Source: Paraescarpia echinospica
Lineage: Eukaryota; Annelida; Polychaeta; Sabellida; Siboglinidae
NCBI GenBank assembly: GCA_020002185.1
Contig: JAHLWY010000205.1
Coordinates: 84,369-148,368, forward strand
DNA length: 64,000 nt
Direction of reading: 5' to 3'
The notes beneath the pieces are model-generated. The model saw nothing but the letters and a program-made list of their open reading frames with translations. It was not told the DNA's origin and did no database searches. Positions 1 through 11,835 of this stretch are shown here, one piece after another. Within the stretch, counting starts at the first letter, position 1; every line of letters begins with the position of its first letter. The position numbers and the translations under genes were made by a program.

Positions 1-660
1 AACATGTCCTACACTGTGGACTTAACGCGTGACATAACATTAAGCAAATTATATATATTTGTTAAACGTACTAGTTGTATAATAATAACTAGATCTATTA
101 CGATCGTGTAACGGAATGTGTGTGCGAATTCGTGCGTGCACGAGAGTGAGTATGTACATGTTTGTTTTATGCGTGTGTGCGCATGCGAGTATGCGTCCTT
201 TTGTAATTACTAATAAAATAAAAACCTCTCTTCCACCAGTCGTCGTATATCCACTCGGACGTCTACATTAAAAACTCAGCTAAACCGCCATTTATGTATT
301 TTTAGCCAATGGAATTTCCGGCAGCCCCGGAAACTCTACAAATGTGAACGATGCGAGCGTTCAGTTCGAAACAGGCACCGCCATGACGTGCAAATGCCAT
401 GTTACCTCGTACGCAGCATCTGCAAATGGCTTTACCTTTAAAGGTGAAGAAGATAGCATCGGACGTATGTGTCACGCCTGTTAGTAAACCCTCTAAATAG
501 GCACGGGGGGGGGAAACATATGTGTCAACAGGTACACACACGCCACTGAGAAGTCACTATTCTATAACATTTTCGTAATCATCCGGGTGGTGTTTGAGGA
601 CGGAGTGTCGACAAAAGTGCTTCTAACTTATATTAAAGGATGAAACTGTTCACATAATTT
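1..660. other. No gene seen; AT-rich flank
   Basis: I see no coding region I can support here. The stretch is AT-rich with short TG/CG-alternating runs (about 118-200), a poly-G run near 505 and no recognisable element ends. Short open frames occur but show no family motif. Confidence 0.6.
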
Positions 661-1050
661 ATGTGTGTGTTCGATTATGTGTGGATGTGTGTGTGCACGC
701 TTGTGCGCATGTGCTTGTGTGCGCGTGTGTCCGTGTGTGTGCCATGGGGATTGTGTAACATTGATTGTGTAACAGTCTATATTTTTGTATATATGTATGT
801 ATGCATGTATATGTGTATGTATGTGTTGTGGCAATGTATGTATGGAGGTAGTTGTGTATGTAAGTGTGTATGTGTGTGTATTTATGTAAGTATGTACATA
901 TGTACATACGTATGCATGTTTACGTGTTTTGCGTACGTGTGCATGTATGTACGTATGGATGGATGGATCATGTATGTGCGTAAGTGTTCGGGTGTAAGTG
1001 TTTACTTACGCACGAACGTACATATGTACGTATGTGTGAAATTGTGTACA
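661..1050. repeat. TG/TATG-rich microsatellite tract
   Basis: This tract alternates TGTG, TATG, TGTA and GTAC words, with TATG/TGTA tetranucleotide runs about 780-960 and a short GGAT run near 957-968. Long open frames on both strands give only Cys/Val/Met- or His/Thr/Tyr-rich products, as expected from a dinucleotide-based repeat. I treat them as spurious. Confidence 0.9.
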
Positions 1051-2050
1051 CAGACTATCCACGAGCATTCCATGCTATTTCAATTATAGTATTATTGTGT
1101 AAACGTAATTTTATTTGTATTCAGTTCGTTGGAACAGAGACGACAAATTTCATATTGCCTGTACTAAATTGTAACCTATAATAACAACAACGACGAAGGC
1201 AACACATAAGGGACAAAGAGCAAAGGACAATCAAGAAAAAATAAATGCTTGTGTCTGATTGACTTAAAACAGTTGTGGCTTAAAATTATCGTGCTTTATT
1301 TGACCTTACAAATACAAAAATTGCATACATGTTCATGCATACCGCGATAATTCCATGGCAATAACACAAAATGCACACAAACACGGAAACACAAACACAC
1401 AAACACACAAACACACACACAAACAAGCACGAACACACTCACACACACATGTACGTCTATATTCATGCGTAATATATATTTTGATTATTTCAAATAATAA
1501 CATAAGACAATGATATAATAATGGCACAGGTACATTCGTAGTAAGACAAGGCTGTCTCGCTGACGTGAGATCCACCACCTGAAAACTAACTTTCCTCTTT
1601 CACTCTTGTTTATGTATTGTTTATAGTATTCACGAGGTATATTTTTTTGAGATTTATAATTGTTGACAATGCAATACCAAAAAGTGCGCACCGTCCTGAT
1701 GATGACTTATCAAATACTTTGATTGTGTGCATGTTTCTCATTACTGTTGGGATTAATGTGTTTTATGCCAATTTAAATGTTTATTGTACGTTGGTGCGAT
1801 AGTGCGTGCGTGCGTTAGTGCGTTAGTGCGTGCGTGTATGTGTCTTCGAACCAGCAGATTCTTCTCACTTCCCTACTGCGTAAGAGATATGTAACGAACG
1901 TAATTATGCGATATACCGAACAATGATAATATATTAAGCGAACATGTCGTTTGTTGATGTCTTCAAATATAACATCAACATCATGAATACGAACACATTT
2001 TTCTGTGGTGAAATATGTTAAATGGTGGATAAGTGCATGTCTATATACAC
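1051..2050. other. No gene seen; CA-rich run and GTGC run inside
   Basis: The stretch is AT-rich with no coding motif. It contains an AAACAC/CA-rich microsatellite at about 1377-1452 and a short GTGC/GTTA tetranucleotide run at about 1798-1835. Confidence 0.6.
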
Positions 2051-2051
2051 T

Positions 2052-2091
2052 ATGTGTGTGTGTGTGTGTGTGTTTGCGAGTGCGTATGCGT

Positions 2092-2152
<61 letters not shown>
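2052..2152. repeat. (TG)n microsatellite
   Basis: The tract is TG dinucleotide, imperfect at first (TTTGCGAGTGCG at about 2070-2090) and pure from about 2096 to 2152. Confidence 0.98.
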
Positions 2153-2153
<1 letters not shown>

Positions 2154-2214
2154 TACATGCCTGAATCATACACGTATACGTGTATGCGTACGTGTCTTTA
2201 TATGCGTAGATATT

Positions 2215-3020
2215 AAATAACTAGCTGAGTTACACGGCGTTGTCCGGGGAATAAAGGCTGTCAAGTGTACTAGACACTGCTAAGCCATCCCAAATGTTTT
2301 CAGCGTAACCGTATTAATAAATAGTAAATGGTCACTAGATTAGCTGTTAGGAAAACCTTTTGCCAGAAATCTTGATCTCAATCGCTCACCCATCTAAATG
2401 ACGTAACCAGCAACGCCGGATGCTGGGATGAAATTTCAGCCTGATACATACAAAACTAACCTAGTATAATATAGATACGTAGTATTCCTAATTATCCAAT
2501 ATAACTTTTGATACTCAATTTTTATAATACACTAACTTGACGGGCGATAATTTAGACGTTAAATGACAAAATTACTCGTAGTGCTATCTGTAGGAAATAT
2601 GTGAAATGCGAACGAGGGCGCTACTTGTAAGCTTGCGGACGTCACCAACGACAGGTAGACCTGGTGCATGTTAAGCGCTGAGGATTTTCAAACGTTAATA
2701 ACTTAAACACTACTCAAAATGTCTGTATATATCCAGCGACATATTTGTAGATGGCATAACTATCTTTACGATGATATAGAAAAACATTAAATTCCGCGGC
2801 TGGAACTCCACGTACAGCCTTTTGAAATAGTGAGCCCCCACGGTATCTACCCCCGGAGGAATTTCAAAAATGTCTCAATTTACGATCCGTCTCAATGGGC
2901 CCGGTAGATCACATGCAAAATATCAGCCCGATGCATGCAAACCTAACAGAGATGTGGGTTGAAAAATAAAAAAATATATATAATATAGATCCGTATATCG
3001 TTTCACTCCTGATTTTGCTT
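2215..3020. repeat. Degenerate interspersed repeat with internal duplications
   Basis: The CTAGCTGAGTTACACGGCG segment at 2220-2240, followed by TTGTCCGGGG, resembles the inverted terminus of RTE-type LINE 3' tails, where a conserved GCCGGGTA-like end is usual. A second related core (CAGCAACGCCGGATGC) lies near 2410. A segment reading TTTCAGCCTGATACATACAAA near 2433 recurs in diverged form near 2921, each followed by TATAATATAGAT(A/C)CGTA. No protein remains. The RTE assignment is a guess from the tail motif; the internal repetition is visible directly. Confidence 0.3.
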
Positions 3021-3240
3021 TGAGAGATAATGCAATGTTTCAGATGCAGGCAAAAAAATATGTTTGAATAAGCAAATGTCGGAGAGATGTCTCAAACTGA
3101 AATCTACAACGAGTCACAAGGAGAATCTTGAAAGTGATCTCAAAACAACAATACAACGAATAATCATGTATCAAGTTGGTAGACAGTGTGAGCAAATTTG
3201 CTCAAACGTCCACTGATTTTTATCATTGGTATTTTTTTCT

Positions 3241-3421
3241 TTAATAAGATTTAACAAGATTGCCACCCAGATAATTAACTCTAGGTGACAGGTGGACAAG
3301 GAAGCCCTTTGGCTTATCGAGAGTCCGACCCTTTTATCTATGTGTATCCCGCCCTTCTGATGTATGTGTCGATTTTATTTTTAAACATATTCATGCTACT
3401 AGCACCCACACTATCAGCAGA
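3241..3421 (-). mobile_element. 3' tail of CR1-like LINE, truncated copy
   Basis: This segment matches closely, with a few substitutions, the 3' end of the CR1-like LINE at 35483-35663 and 42378-42558. On the minus strand it carries the C-terminal reverse-transcriptase codons (ending ...RLSAD, then about 20 residues to a stop near the repeated AACAAGATTT tail). Homology stops abruptly at 3421, after ATCAGCAGA. It is a 5'-truncated copy about 180 bp long. Confidence 0.9.
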
Positions 3422-3870
3422 CTTTTGCAGTGTTATCTGGAATCCCTGGCAACGTACGTTTGTTAACAAAATCGAACGAGTTCAAAAAAAATTAATTAAA
3501 TATCTATGTTACAAATCCAAAATACAGTACTCCTCTGACAGGTATCCTGAGCTTTGCCATCATTTTAGACTACCTTCCCTTCAACATCGTAGGCATGTTG
3601 CAGTTCTTGTATTTTTAAACAAGTGTGTGCACTCCCAACTAGACTCGTCGTATTTGGTAGGGGCTATCCAAGTTCACTGTCCTTCACGATATCTATGAAA
3701 CTACATCCCTCTTAGAGTTTCCAATAGCAGAATCAACATTAGAAAACACTGTGTTTTGAATATATGTATGACTACTCTCAACACATTGTATTTAGGTGAT
3801 CCAACTTGTGATATATATTCAGGAGCAGAACCATTTAGATCCTCAATTCAAAGACATTTCTATGTATACC
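3422..3870 (+). pseudogene. LINE reverse transcriptase C-terminus, fragment
   Basis: From about 3425 the plus strand encodes a peptide with SVIWNPWQ followed by IERVQKKLIKYL and RLPSLQHRR. This pattern marks the extreme C-terminal region of Jockey/R1-type non-LTR reverse transcriptases. A shifted frame further on (about 3740-3860) continues with what looks like the last residues before a 3' UTR. The catalytic YADD region is absent. A 137-codon open frame over 3285-3698 is artificial: its first third is the antisense of the neighbouring CR1 tail. Assignment to a specific clade is not possible. Confidence 0.7.
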
Positions 3871-4006
3871 AGTTTGCCTGGTATATTTGATGTTGATATT
3901 GTGTGTTTTTATGTCCTCATTGCTCTGATTGTTTGTATTATTATATTATTGTTTTATTATTTATATGTATTGTTTCAGTTAACAGTAATCTTACACTCAC
4001 ACACAA

Positions 4007-4048
4007 ATGTATATATATATATATATATATATTTATATTATATTATAT

Positions 4049-4079
<31 letters not shown>

Positions 4080-4105
4080 ACGAAATATATATATATATAT
4101 AACGG
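4007..4105. repeat. AT-rich microsatellite
   Basis: The tract consists of (TA)n blocks separated by TATTA words, with two further (AT)n blocks after a GAAA interruption at about 4081. A separate (TA)n run lies at 4566-4593. Confidence 0.95.
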
Positions 4106-6240
4106 ACATGTTGATCACTTATAAACATTGTATGTAAAGGAAATCTTTATATTTTGGTTACAAACAAATCAATACACAATCGATTGTAAAAATTTAATAA
4201 GTGTAATTGAGTGATGTATAAATTATTAATAGTAATTGTACAATACTGTTATCAGGGAATTTTTTATAAAATGTATACAAATCGTCTGAATGAAAGCTGA
4301 GTTCTATTCTAGTGCCGTTAATTTTAGTTGGAGTCGGCCATTCCATTTTAGATATTCACTTCACTTTCATATTATGCAAATATAGTGTTACCAGTTTTGT
4401 TGTTGTTGACTAAAACGAATGTAATATTTGTATTGTATGGTTTCTGTACGAATTATCTTGTTCTGTTTTTATCTTTTAGACAAATAAATATGTTATGTTC
4501 CTTTTATTAATGAATATATTGTGTTCAGACTTCTGATGGCAGGTCTATATATAAAATGTGTGGGTATATATATATATATATATATATATATAGCATACAA
4601 AGAGTGCGTTCACACCTATTTGTGTTCCTTTCATTAATTGTGCACGGGTGACATTTCATACACAAAAAAACGTAATGAGTTTATAATGATCACCATCTTC
4701 GCAATATGTCATGGTTGTTTACCATTGATATGACATAAAAATCATCAATCATTCTGTGCGAAAACTTCTCCCATTTAATTTCGCAAAATAAAAGCATTGC
4801 GGGTCCTTTCTTCGGTCATCATCTGAATATATCAATAAATAACTTTGTGTAGATAATTACAAAACAATATACAATGGTATGGAACATTTACAAAGGAGAG
4901 GGGGGAGAATGAAATAGAATACTTATTAATTACTTCCCCCAAAACAAACGCAACTTCTACAGGTATACTTAACTTTTATAAAACAATGTGGCACCGGGAT
5001 CGAAAGCGTCTAAAAGAAATAGACTACATCATTTGATTACGCTATAGCTCGTGTACAGTAAACAAAAACATATGTTTGGCGCAGAAATACACTATTAGTG
5101 ATATAGTCCATATCTAAAATGAAATGACAATAGACGCCGCTATTTAACGCAACGTAAACCGCATACGGGGACGAGCAAGCTGCGTTAGTAGCTTCGGGGA
5201 ATATTTAAATAAATAAAGCCCATTATCATATGTGTTGTTTGGTAATATATATATAATGTTACCTCTAAGGCTACCGGGAAATACACGCGTTGATAAGAGT
5301 AGAATACACACACGTACATGCATGCACACGCGCGCGCACGCACGCATTCGAATACGCATTCACGCATGTATTCCATACGTACGCACACAGACGAACAAGT
5401 AACAAGTAGTATGCTGAGTTGGTGCATCAGGCACTGGCACTGTCAGAGCTAAGGTACCTGTCGTTCTAGTTCGATCAATAGCTTGGTCCAGGATTGACAG
5501 CGAAACTAGCGGATTTGTAGGACTCTAGGTGTAATCTACGTATTATTAAATTTCTGATAATATATTGGTTTCGTTTCTGATAACGCGTCATTTCGCATAT
5601 ATTTGCCACATATGTACATTAAATCATAAATAAAATATTCAATGCACCATGACACAGCTGAGTTTACAGTGTAACACATTTATGAATGTTTCAAATGTCT
5701 AACGATATAAAAACATGACACATGTGTTGCTGGATTAATAGGCGTAAGCAACAATACGTGCAACTTATATGCTACGTTTATCGCGAAAAAAGTTGGCAAC
5801 GCTGGTGGATATCTGATGTAGCATTCATTACTGCGATAACTGGAATATTAAGTACAGATTGTTTGATCAACACTCGGCAATGATATCATTCAGGAACAAC
5901 ATCATTGTGTTCACAATTAGTTTACTTGTATAACGCGTTACAACATTTGAACCATCATGCAGTGATGTGTAAGAATGTGTGATTCCTTTGAAGTTTACAA
6001 CGTGCCACTAACTGGTATAATAAAATCATCACAATTAGGAGGTTGTATATTCGAACTGGTCTGAATAAATGTTGTTAAATAAAATACAAAGTTTAGAATA
6101 GCATTCAGGTACTTGCGGAACAGAGCGAGTAGTTCAACAAACCTGTACCTTACATTTATACCTGAACGGCAATATAAGGAGGACAAAAAAGTATATTAGT
6201 CAAAAACAAAGTTACAATATATATAATAATAATGATGGAA
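4106..6240. other. No gene seen
   Basis: The stretch is AT-rich without a recognisable product. It contains the (TA)n at 4566-4593 and an alternating CA/CG purine-pyrimidine tract at about 5303-5350. A short perfect inverted repeat (CCTCGG...CCGAGG) sits just downstream near 6260. No element ends were recognised. Confidence 0.5.
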
Positions 6241-6698
6241 TGACATCTTTAGCGCCAATATCCTCGGAAAATCCGAGGTCAGTGGCGATACAAATCCAAA
6301 GGATTATGCGTACTCATTGTCAGGTACAGAACAAAAGTGAAGAAGCTTATAAGGAGGATATGCAGTATTAACAAGATAGGTTTTTACCAATAGTGAGTGT
6401 TGCGAACTTTGGAAGCGATGGCATATGCGAGATAGAGCGAGATGTTTATTCGTGTTTTGGAACTTGACTGACAAAAAATGGCGCTGTTCGTTTCGCGTGG
6501 CGACACCTGCCGCGTTAGATGACACTGTGTGAGGACGCGCGACGCGTACGCCGTCTACCGGATGTCAGCACACTATGAAGCACTGTGTGTAGAGAAATGG
6601 CTGTGACTGCAATGCGATGATCGCGTCATCTGCTGGACTGCACGGTACTATAGACGAATTTCACCTGCCTGACTAGTTAGAACAACTCACCGTGTGTT

Positions 6699-9187
6699 AT
6701 GGCGGCCAAGTTTAACCCGCCTAAAGAGTTTGACTTTCTACCAGAAAACTTGGCGGAAAGGATCAGTCGGTGGTCCAGATTCCGTACAGTATCTAAGTTG
6801 GACACAGAAGACGAGAGCGTGTAGATCGATAGCCTGATATACAGCATGGGCTCACGGGTGGAGTCGATCTTCTCCAGTCTGGGTCTAGCGGCGGACGAAG
6901 TGGGCGTCTATAGTGCTGTCAAACAGGCATTCGAAAATTACTTTGCCCCACGACGTTACGTAATCTACGAACTGGCAAAATGTTTTCGTCGTGTGCAAAC
7001 CGAGGGCGAATCTGTCGAACAATTCATAAGAGCACTTAATGAATCAGCCGACCGTTGTGAATTCCCTGATCGGTCTACGCAAATAAGAGATCGCCTAGTC
7101 GTCGGCATTCTTGATCAGACTGTCTCGCGGGAAATGCAGAGGATGGACATCAGTCTACTCACAGAGGCCAAAGCGGTCTCCATGGCTCGTCAAGCAGAGG
7201 AAGTTGAGAAGCAAATGCGTGACTTGAACCTGCCAAAGTCTGTGGATGAAGTGAAGTCGAACCGTCGACGCAAGCCGAGAGTGGCGTCATCTAACCAGTC
7301 GAACACTAAGATGAACAGTGACACCTTCACTCAGCTTAGTGTAGCGTGTACTCGATGTGGTTATGTGAAGCATAAGAATGGTAAATGTCCTGCTGTTGAT
7401 GCTAAATGTAATCAATATGGTACCGTCGGTCACTATGCACGTTGCTGTAAGTCGAAAACCCGTAAAACTGGTAGGCCTAATGCCAGAGTTAACCATCTAG
7501 ACGATGCTTCGTTCTTGGGTGAGATTGGTAGCAATTCAGATAGTTGGACTCAGCTAGTCGTTGTTGAGGGGTTAGACGTGCCAGTGCGGTTCAAGTTAGA
7601 TAGCGGGGCAGACGTATCAGTTGTACCAAGTAGATTGTGTGATCACTTGACATGGCGTCCTACATCCAAGCGTTTGATAGGCCCTGGTAACATGTGTATA
7701 CCCGTGTTGGGAGAATTTGACAGAGTGCTAAGCGTAGATTCACGTAGACATTGTGAGCGATTGTACGTTGTAGACCAGACTAGTACACTGTTGAGCAGAG
7801 ATGCGTGTGTGAAGCTCGGGTTGATCACGTGTAAAGTCAGTCATGTTAGCTCTAGCCAGATTAACACAGAGTTTAAACAGATGTTTCAGGGTCTGGGAAA
7901 GGTTAGAGCAGAGTACGACATCCAATTGCAGCCCGATGCAAAGCCGTTCGCCATATTTACCTCGCGCAATGTACCCTATCCACTCGTCGATAAGGTGAAG
8001 GCAGAGCTTGATGTCATGTTGTCGCAAAATGTCATTTTTGCAGTCGACCAACCCACAGAGTGGTGTGCGCCCATGGTTGTCCCAAAGGGCGAAACGGTGA
8101 GGATATGTGTGGATTTCACCGAGTTGAACAAAAGGGTTCACAGGAGTGTGTTTCCTATGGCAGACGTAGAAGCCAGTCTGGCCAAACTAGGTAGTGGTAC
8201 AGTGTTCACTAAACTAGACGCAAATTCAGGATTCTGGAAAATCCCTCTGTCAGATCAGTCGAAATTGCTAACAACATTCCTAACGCCGCATGAACGATTC
8301 GCTTTTAATCGTCTACCATTCGGGCTCAGTTCGAGTCCAGAAATATTTGCTAAGATCGTGTCTGAAATCCTAGATGGTGTCGAGGGTGTAGTTTGTCACA
8401 TGGATGACATTTGCATTTGGGGAGCGTCTCTCCAAGAGCACGATGTTCGTGTTCGATGTGTCTTGAACAGACTACGGAAAGCGGGTATGACACTGAACGC
8501 ATCAAAGTGTGAGTTTGCTGTGAGTCAGATCAGATTCCTAGGTCACGTGATAACGAGCACAGGTGTGCGCGCGAATCCGGAGGCGGTACAGGGTCTGAAT
8601 GACTTCAAAACTCTTGAGTGTGTAAGTGATGTGCGTAGTTTCTTGGGCATGGCTAACCAGCTGGGTAAGTTCTCGCACAAGCTCAGTGAGCTGATTCAGC
8701 CATTGCGTGACTTATTGTGCAACAATACCACGTGGTATTGGGGTAACGCACAGGAGAAAACCTTCTGTGACGTAAAAAACGAACTTTCCAAGTCCGTTGA
8801 ACTTGCTGTGTACGATACAACGAAGGAGACAGTGATTCAGTCAGATGACAGTCGTCACGGTATCGGAGCCACGTTATCTCAGATCCAGAGAAACGTTACT
8901 CTCCGATTGGTGTGCGCAACATCTAGATCGTTGACAGAGACCGAACAACGATATGCCACAATCGAGCTAGAGGCGTTGGCGATTGTTTGGGCATGCGAGA
9001 AGTTTCGCAACTATATCGTTGGTCTCACTGTCCGAATTCAAACGGATCATAAGCCATTGGTCCCACTATTCAATGACATTAGCTTAGATAAGCTACAAGT
9101 GCGAATGTAGAGATTTCGCCTACGTATGATTATATATTTATACACGGTCGAGTATATCCCAGGCAAAATGAATGTTGCGCTGACGCG
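6699..9187 (+). pseudogene. Ty3/Gypsy Gag-protease-RT-RNase H polyprotein, broken
   Basis: The likely start is ATG 6699 (reading MAAKFNPPKEF); an in-frame TAG at 6822-6824 separates it from the long open stretch beginning at 6846. Counting from 6846: Gag core about residues 20-125 (retrotransposon gag fold); zinc knuckles about 165-200, the second reading CNQYG where a Cys is expected; aspartic protease motif LDSGA near 250; RT about 400-540 with LPFG and catalytic CHMDD near 517; RNase H about 655-740 with SDDS, the YATIELEALA helix and TDHKPL. A TAG at 9107 interrupts the end of RNase H. The frame remains readable to about 9180, where PGK and the ADALSR motif fall in different frames. The copy cannot express a full polyprotein. 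Confidence 0.92.
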
Positions 9188-10369
9188 TTGTCGCGGTCCA
9201 CGGCCAGTCCTACGAAAGTCGACGAACTTTTAGTAGAAGAGGTGGAGTCCTATGCGAAACAATCAGTCAACTTCTGTGCGTCTCCTAAGCGTTTAGTCGA
9301 GATGCGTCGTCTTCAGGCTCACGACGAAGTGTTAGCACAAGTGCTAAAGTATGTGCAGGCAGGTTGGCCTCCGTACATATCGACGGTGCAGTCTCTTCTC
9401 AGACCGTACTGGGAAAACCGAGGGCTACTCACGATCGTCGACGATGTTCTTGTGTACGAGAACGGGATCGTGATCCCACAGTCTCAACGTCTTGACGTTC
9501 TCCAGCGTCTACACCAGGGCCATCTTGCTATAACCAAGTGTCGCGAGCGTGCCAAGCAGCTCGTTTGGTGGCCTGGTATGACCCAGAGAATCGCCGAGAT
9601 GGTACGAAACTGCAACACATGTCGCACGCATGCTAATGATGTTGCCGAGCCGCTGTTGCCGACAGAGTTTCCGACTCTACCGTGGGAGCACGTAGGCAGT
9701 GACCTGTTTTACTGCAAGAAACGTTGGTATCTGCTTCTGATAGATTACTTCTCACGTTTTGTGGAGGTTTCTTTGCTCACTGAACTCAGTACTCGGGAGA
9801 TGGTTGAGCACATGAAATCACACTTCGCTCGTCATGGTATACCGGAAGTTCTGACGTCGGACAACGGTCCGCAATATGCGTCGGCCGAATTCCGCAAGTT
9901 CGCGGAAGAGTACCTTTTTCAGCATGTGACGAGTTCTCCTCGGTTCTCACAATGCAACGGGGCCGCCGAACGCGCCGTGGAAACGATCAAGTCGATCATG
10001 AAAAAGGCAGAGGATCCGTACTTGGGGTTGTTAGCGTACAAGTCGTCAGCACTTGCGAATGGTGTATCGCCTGGTGATCTGTTGATGGGAAGAAAGCTGA
10101 GATCCACGGTCCCAGCCCATCCAAAGGTGTTACAACCTCAGTTGCCAGATACAGCACAGTTCCGTCAGAGAGAGGCTGAATCGAAGGTTTCGTCTAAACT
10201 AAACTTTCATCGAAAGCACCGTGTCAGGGCGCTTCCACCGCTCACTGTAGGAGACGATGTGTGGATTACAGATCTCAAACGCTCGGCTAAAGTAGTCGAT
10301 GCCAATCCAGGTACACCTCGCTCCTATGTTGTCGATAGTGGAGGTAGCACAGTCCGTCGCAATCGCTGA
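9188..10369 (+). pseudogene. Ty3/Gypsy integrase, frame-shifted 3' part of pol
   Basis: It begins at the ALSRST end of the RNase H/integrase linker, one frame away from the upstream pol. It contains the N-terminal zinc-binding HHCC region (LHQGHLAITK ... CNTC), then the catalytic DDE core: Asp in VGSDLF, Asp in TSDNGPQY and Glu in GAAERAVETIK. After the core comes the LLAYKSSALANG segment with GRKLRS, then a chromodomain-free C-terminus. A TGA at 10367 falls inside the usual tail, since the same frame continues with ALRELRQPS. The DDE residues are all present, but the frameshift disconnects it from RT. Confidence 0.92.
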
Positions 10370-10700
10370 GCTCTCCGAGAGCTCCGTCAGCCATCAGTTA
10401 CTCCTCAGGTCGAGCAGTCTGATGAGCCCAGTAACGTGAAAGTGTCGCGTTACGGTTACCTGTTCTATTGTTTAGCTATTGTTTAGCTATACTGTTTAGT
10501 TACTGTTTAGATAGCAGTTTTGCTGTTATTAGAATGCTGTGTGTAGTTCCTCCTTAAAACATGCGTGTTTCAGGATACCTACACACAAATATTATATGTT
10601 GCCGTTTATTTTATTATTGTAATTGAAATACAGCATGACGACACATGTACCTTTGAGTTGTAATCCAAGTTTGTTAGTAACCAGTACCATTGCATTCTTA

Positions 10701-10769
10701 GAAGGGAGGTGTTGTGATATGCCCTGCTACGCGTACATATACAATAAAGTATTTCCGTCTCTTACAACA
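10701..10769 (+). other. Candidate polypurine tract and 3' LTR start
   Basis: GAAGGGAGG (10701-10709) directly precedes TGTTGTGATATG, a plausible polypurine tract/LTR boundary after pol. An AATAAA lies at 10743-10748, and ACAACA at 10764-10769 would mirror the TGTTGT end. A 60-bp LTR is shorter than normal and no second copy was found upstream, so the true 3' end is uncertain. Confidence 0.3.
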
Positions 10770-11835
10770 TGCCGTCGTTATCAACATATAAGGATCAGCA
10801 CGATATACCATAAATGCCGCTACAACAGCTATATAACACTCAGCGACGTGGTCGTCGGCTGAGCGCGCGTGTGCTGAACCGTGCGCTGGGCGACGTATTA
10901 TCGTTTGTGAAGGTGGGCGGTGCCTTTAACTGTTGTCGGTGTTTATTTAGTGATGTGTGTAACTGCGTCGAGCGCGCGCACGCGCCGGGCGACGCGTTGT
11001 TGTTGTTTGGAGACGGCAGGGCGAACCTGTGCTATACACGCGAAATGGCAATGGTATTCTTATTTTTCTGTGATCGTTTGTGATGGATTCCGGTCTGGGT
11101 GACCCTATAATGTGATTTGTCTGGCGATAAATCTGATAGGCGAGTTTAAAGAGACGAGACATGTGGTGTATTTTAATGAGTTCAGTGGGTTGTTGTGGCG
11201 TTATTGAGAAGTGCAAGGACATTCGGCATGTTTTAAACGACTGTATGGTGTCGGTTTTATGGTGATGGAAAAAATCGGATGATAATAAGCGAATTTAACG
11301 AAACAAGTAATGCCTTATTTTTCTGCTATTCGACTGTGCGCGAGGGTGCGCGTGAAAAAAAATCCACTACAGTAGAATCGAAAAAAAATCGACGACGCGG
11401 CTGACGCGCGTGGTAATGACGTACGCTTGCTCTCGGATTTTGGCGTGGAATATTGAAAACGGCTATTAATTCAGTCATTCGAAGTACGTCCGTGTTTGTG
11501 TCTCTGTGACTAACAGTATGCTGTGATTTTTATTGGGAGAAAACCCATAATTATAAGTCAGTTTAACGAAACAAAGAATGCCATAGTTTTCAAAAACACC
11601 ATCCGTTACATAAAACAAGCGACGGTACTGGAGACGTGTCTCGACTTGTTTGTTTGCCGGGCGCGCGCGGGAACGATGACGACGCGACTCCGTAAAGAAG
11701 CGCACTTTTTTAATGGGGAGACGTGTGAGAATGGGAGTGGAGGGTTGATATATTATAATAATAAGATAACTTGTATTCCGCATAAATCCTTGGAAACCAA
11801 GCTCAGAGGCGCATCAAAAAAAAGGATTGGTCCAT
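10770..11835. repeat. Degenerate modules of about 280 bp, left part
   Basis: Diverged copies of one module recur here. Each has a segment like TATG(G/C)TGT(G/A)ATTTTTAT, then ATAAGTGAATTTAACGA(A/G)ACAA, then a T/C-rich segment followed by a CG-rich one. Anchors (the TTTAACGAAACA-type word) fall near 11140, 11290 and 11558, and again at 15879 and 16163 on the other side of the inserted LINE. The surrounding 10860-11060 region is CG-rich (GCGCGC runs). No coding sense was found. The modules directly precede a Polinton remnant and may be part of its terminal region, which is inference. Confidence 0.5.

Larger units (their letters stand above)
6699..10769 (+). mobile_element. Ty3/Gypsy LTR retrotransposon, decayed
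   Basis: The domain order Gag, zinc knuckle, protease, RT, RNase H, integrase on one strand is diagnostic of Ty3/Gypsy (integrase after RNase H). A 5' LTR and primer-binding site could not be found upstream of 6699. At the other end a purine-rich tract (GAAGGGAGG, 10701-10709) is followed by a candidate LTR start TGTTGT. Coding is broken by stops at 6822, 9107 and 10367 and by a frameshift near 9180. The RT motif CHMDD and the Gag layout suggest the Mag/K02A2.6-like branch, but that is inference. Confidence 0.9.

Noticed and set aside
3285..3698. 137-codon frame as a single gene
   Set aside because: Its first part is the antisense of a CR1 tail and its second part the C-terminus of a different LINE; it is a junction artefact.
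6250..6290. Short CCTCGG/CCGAGG hairpin as terminator or element end
   Set aside because: A 6-bp stem near no recognisable gene end is expected by chance, and no matching partner repeat was found.
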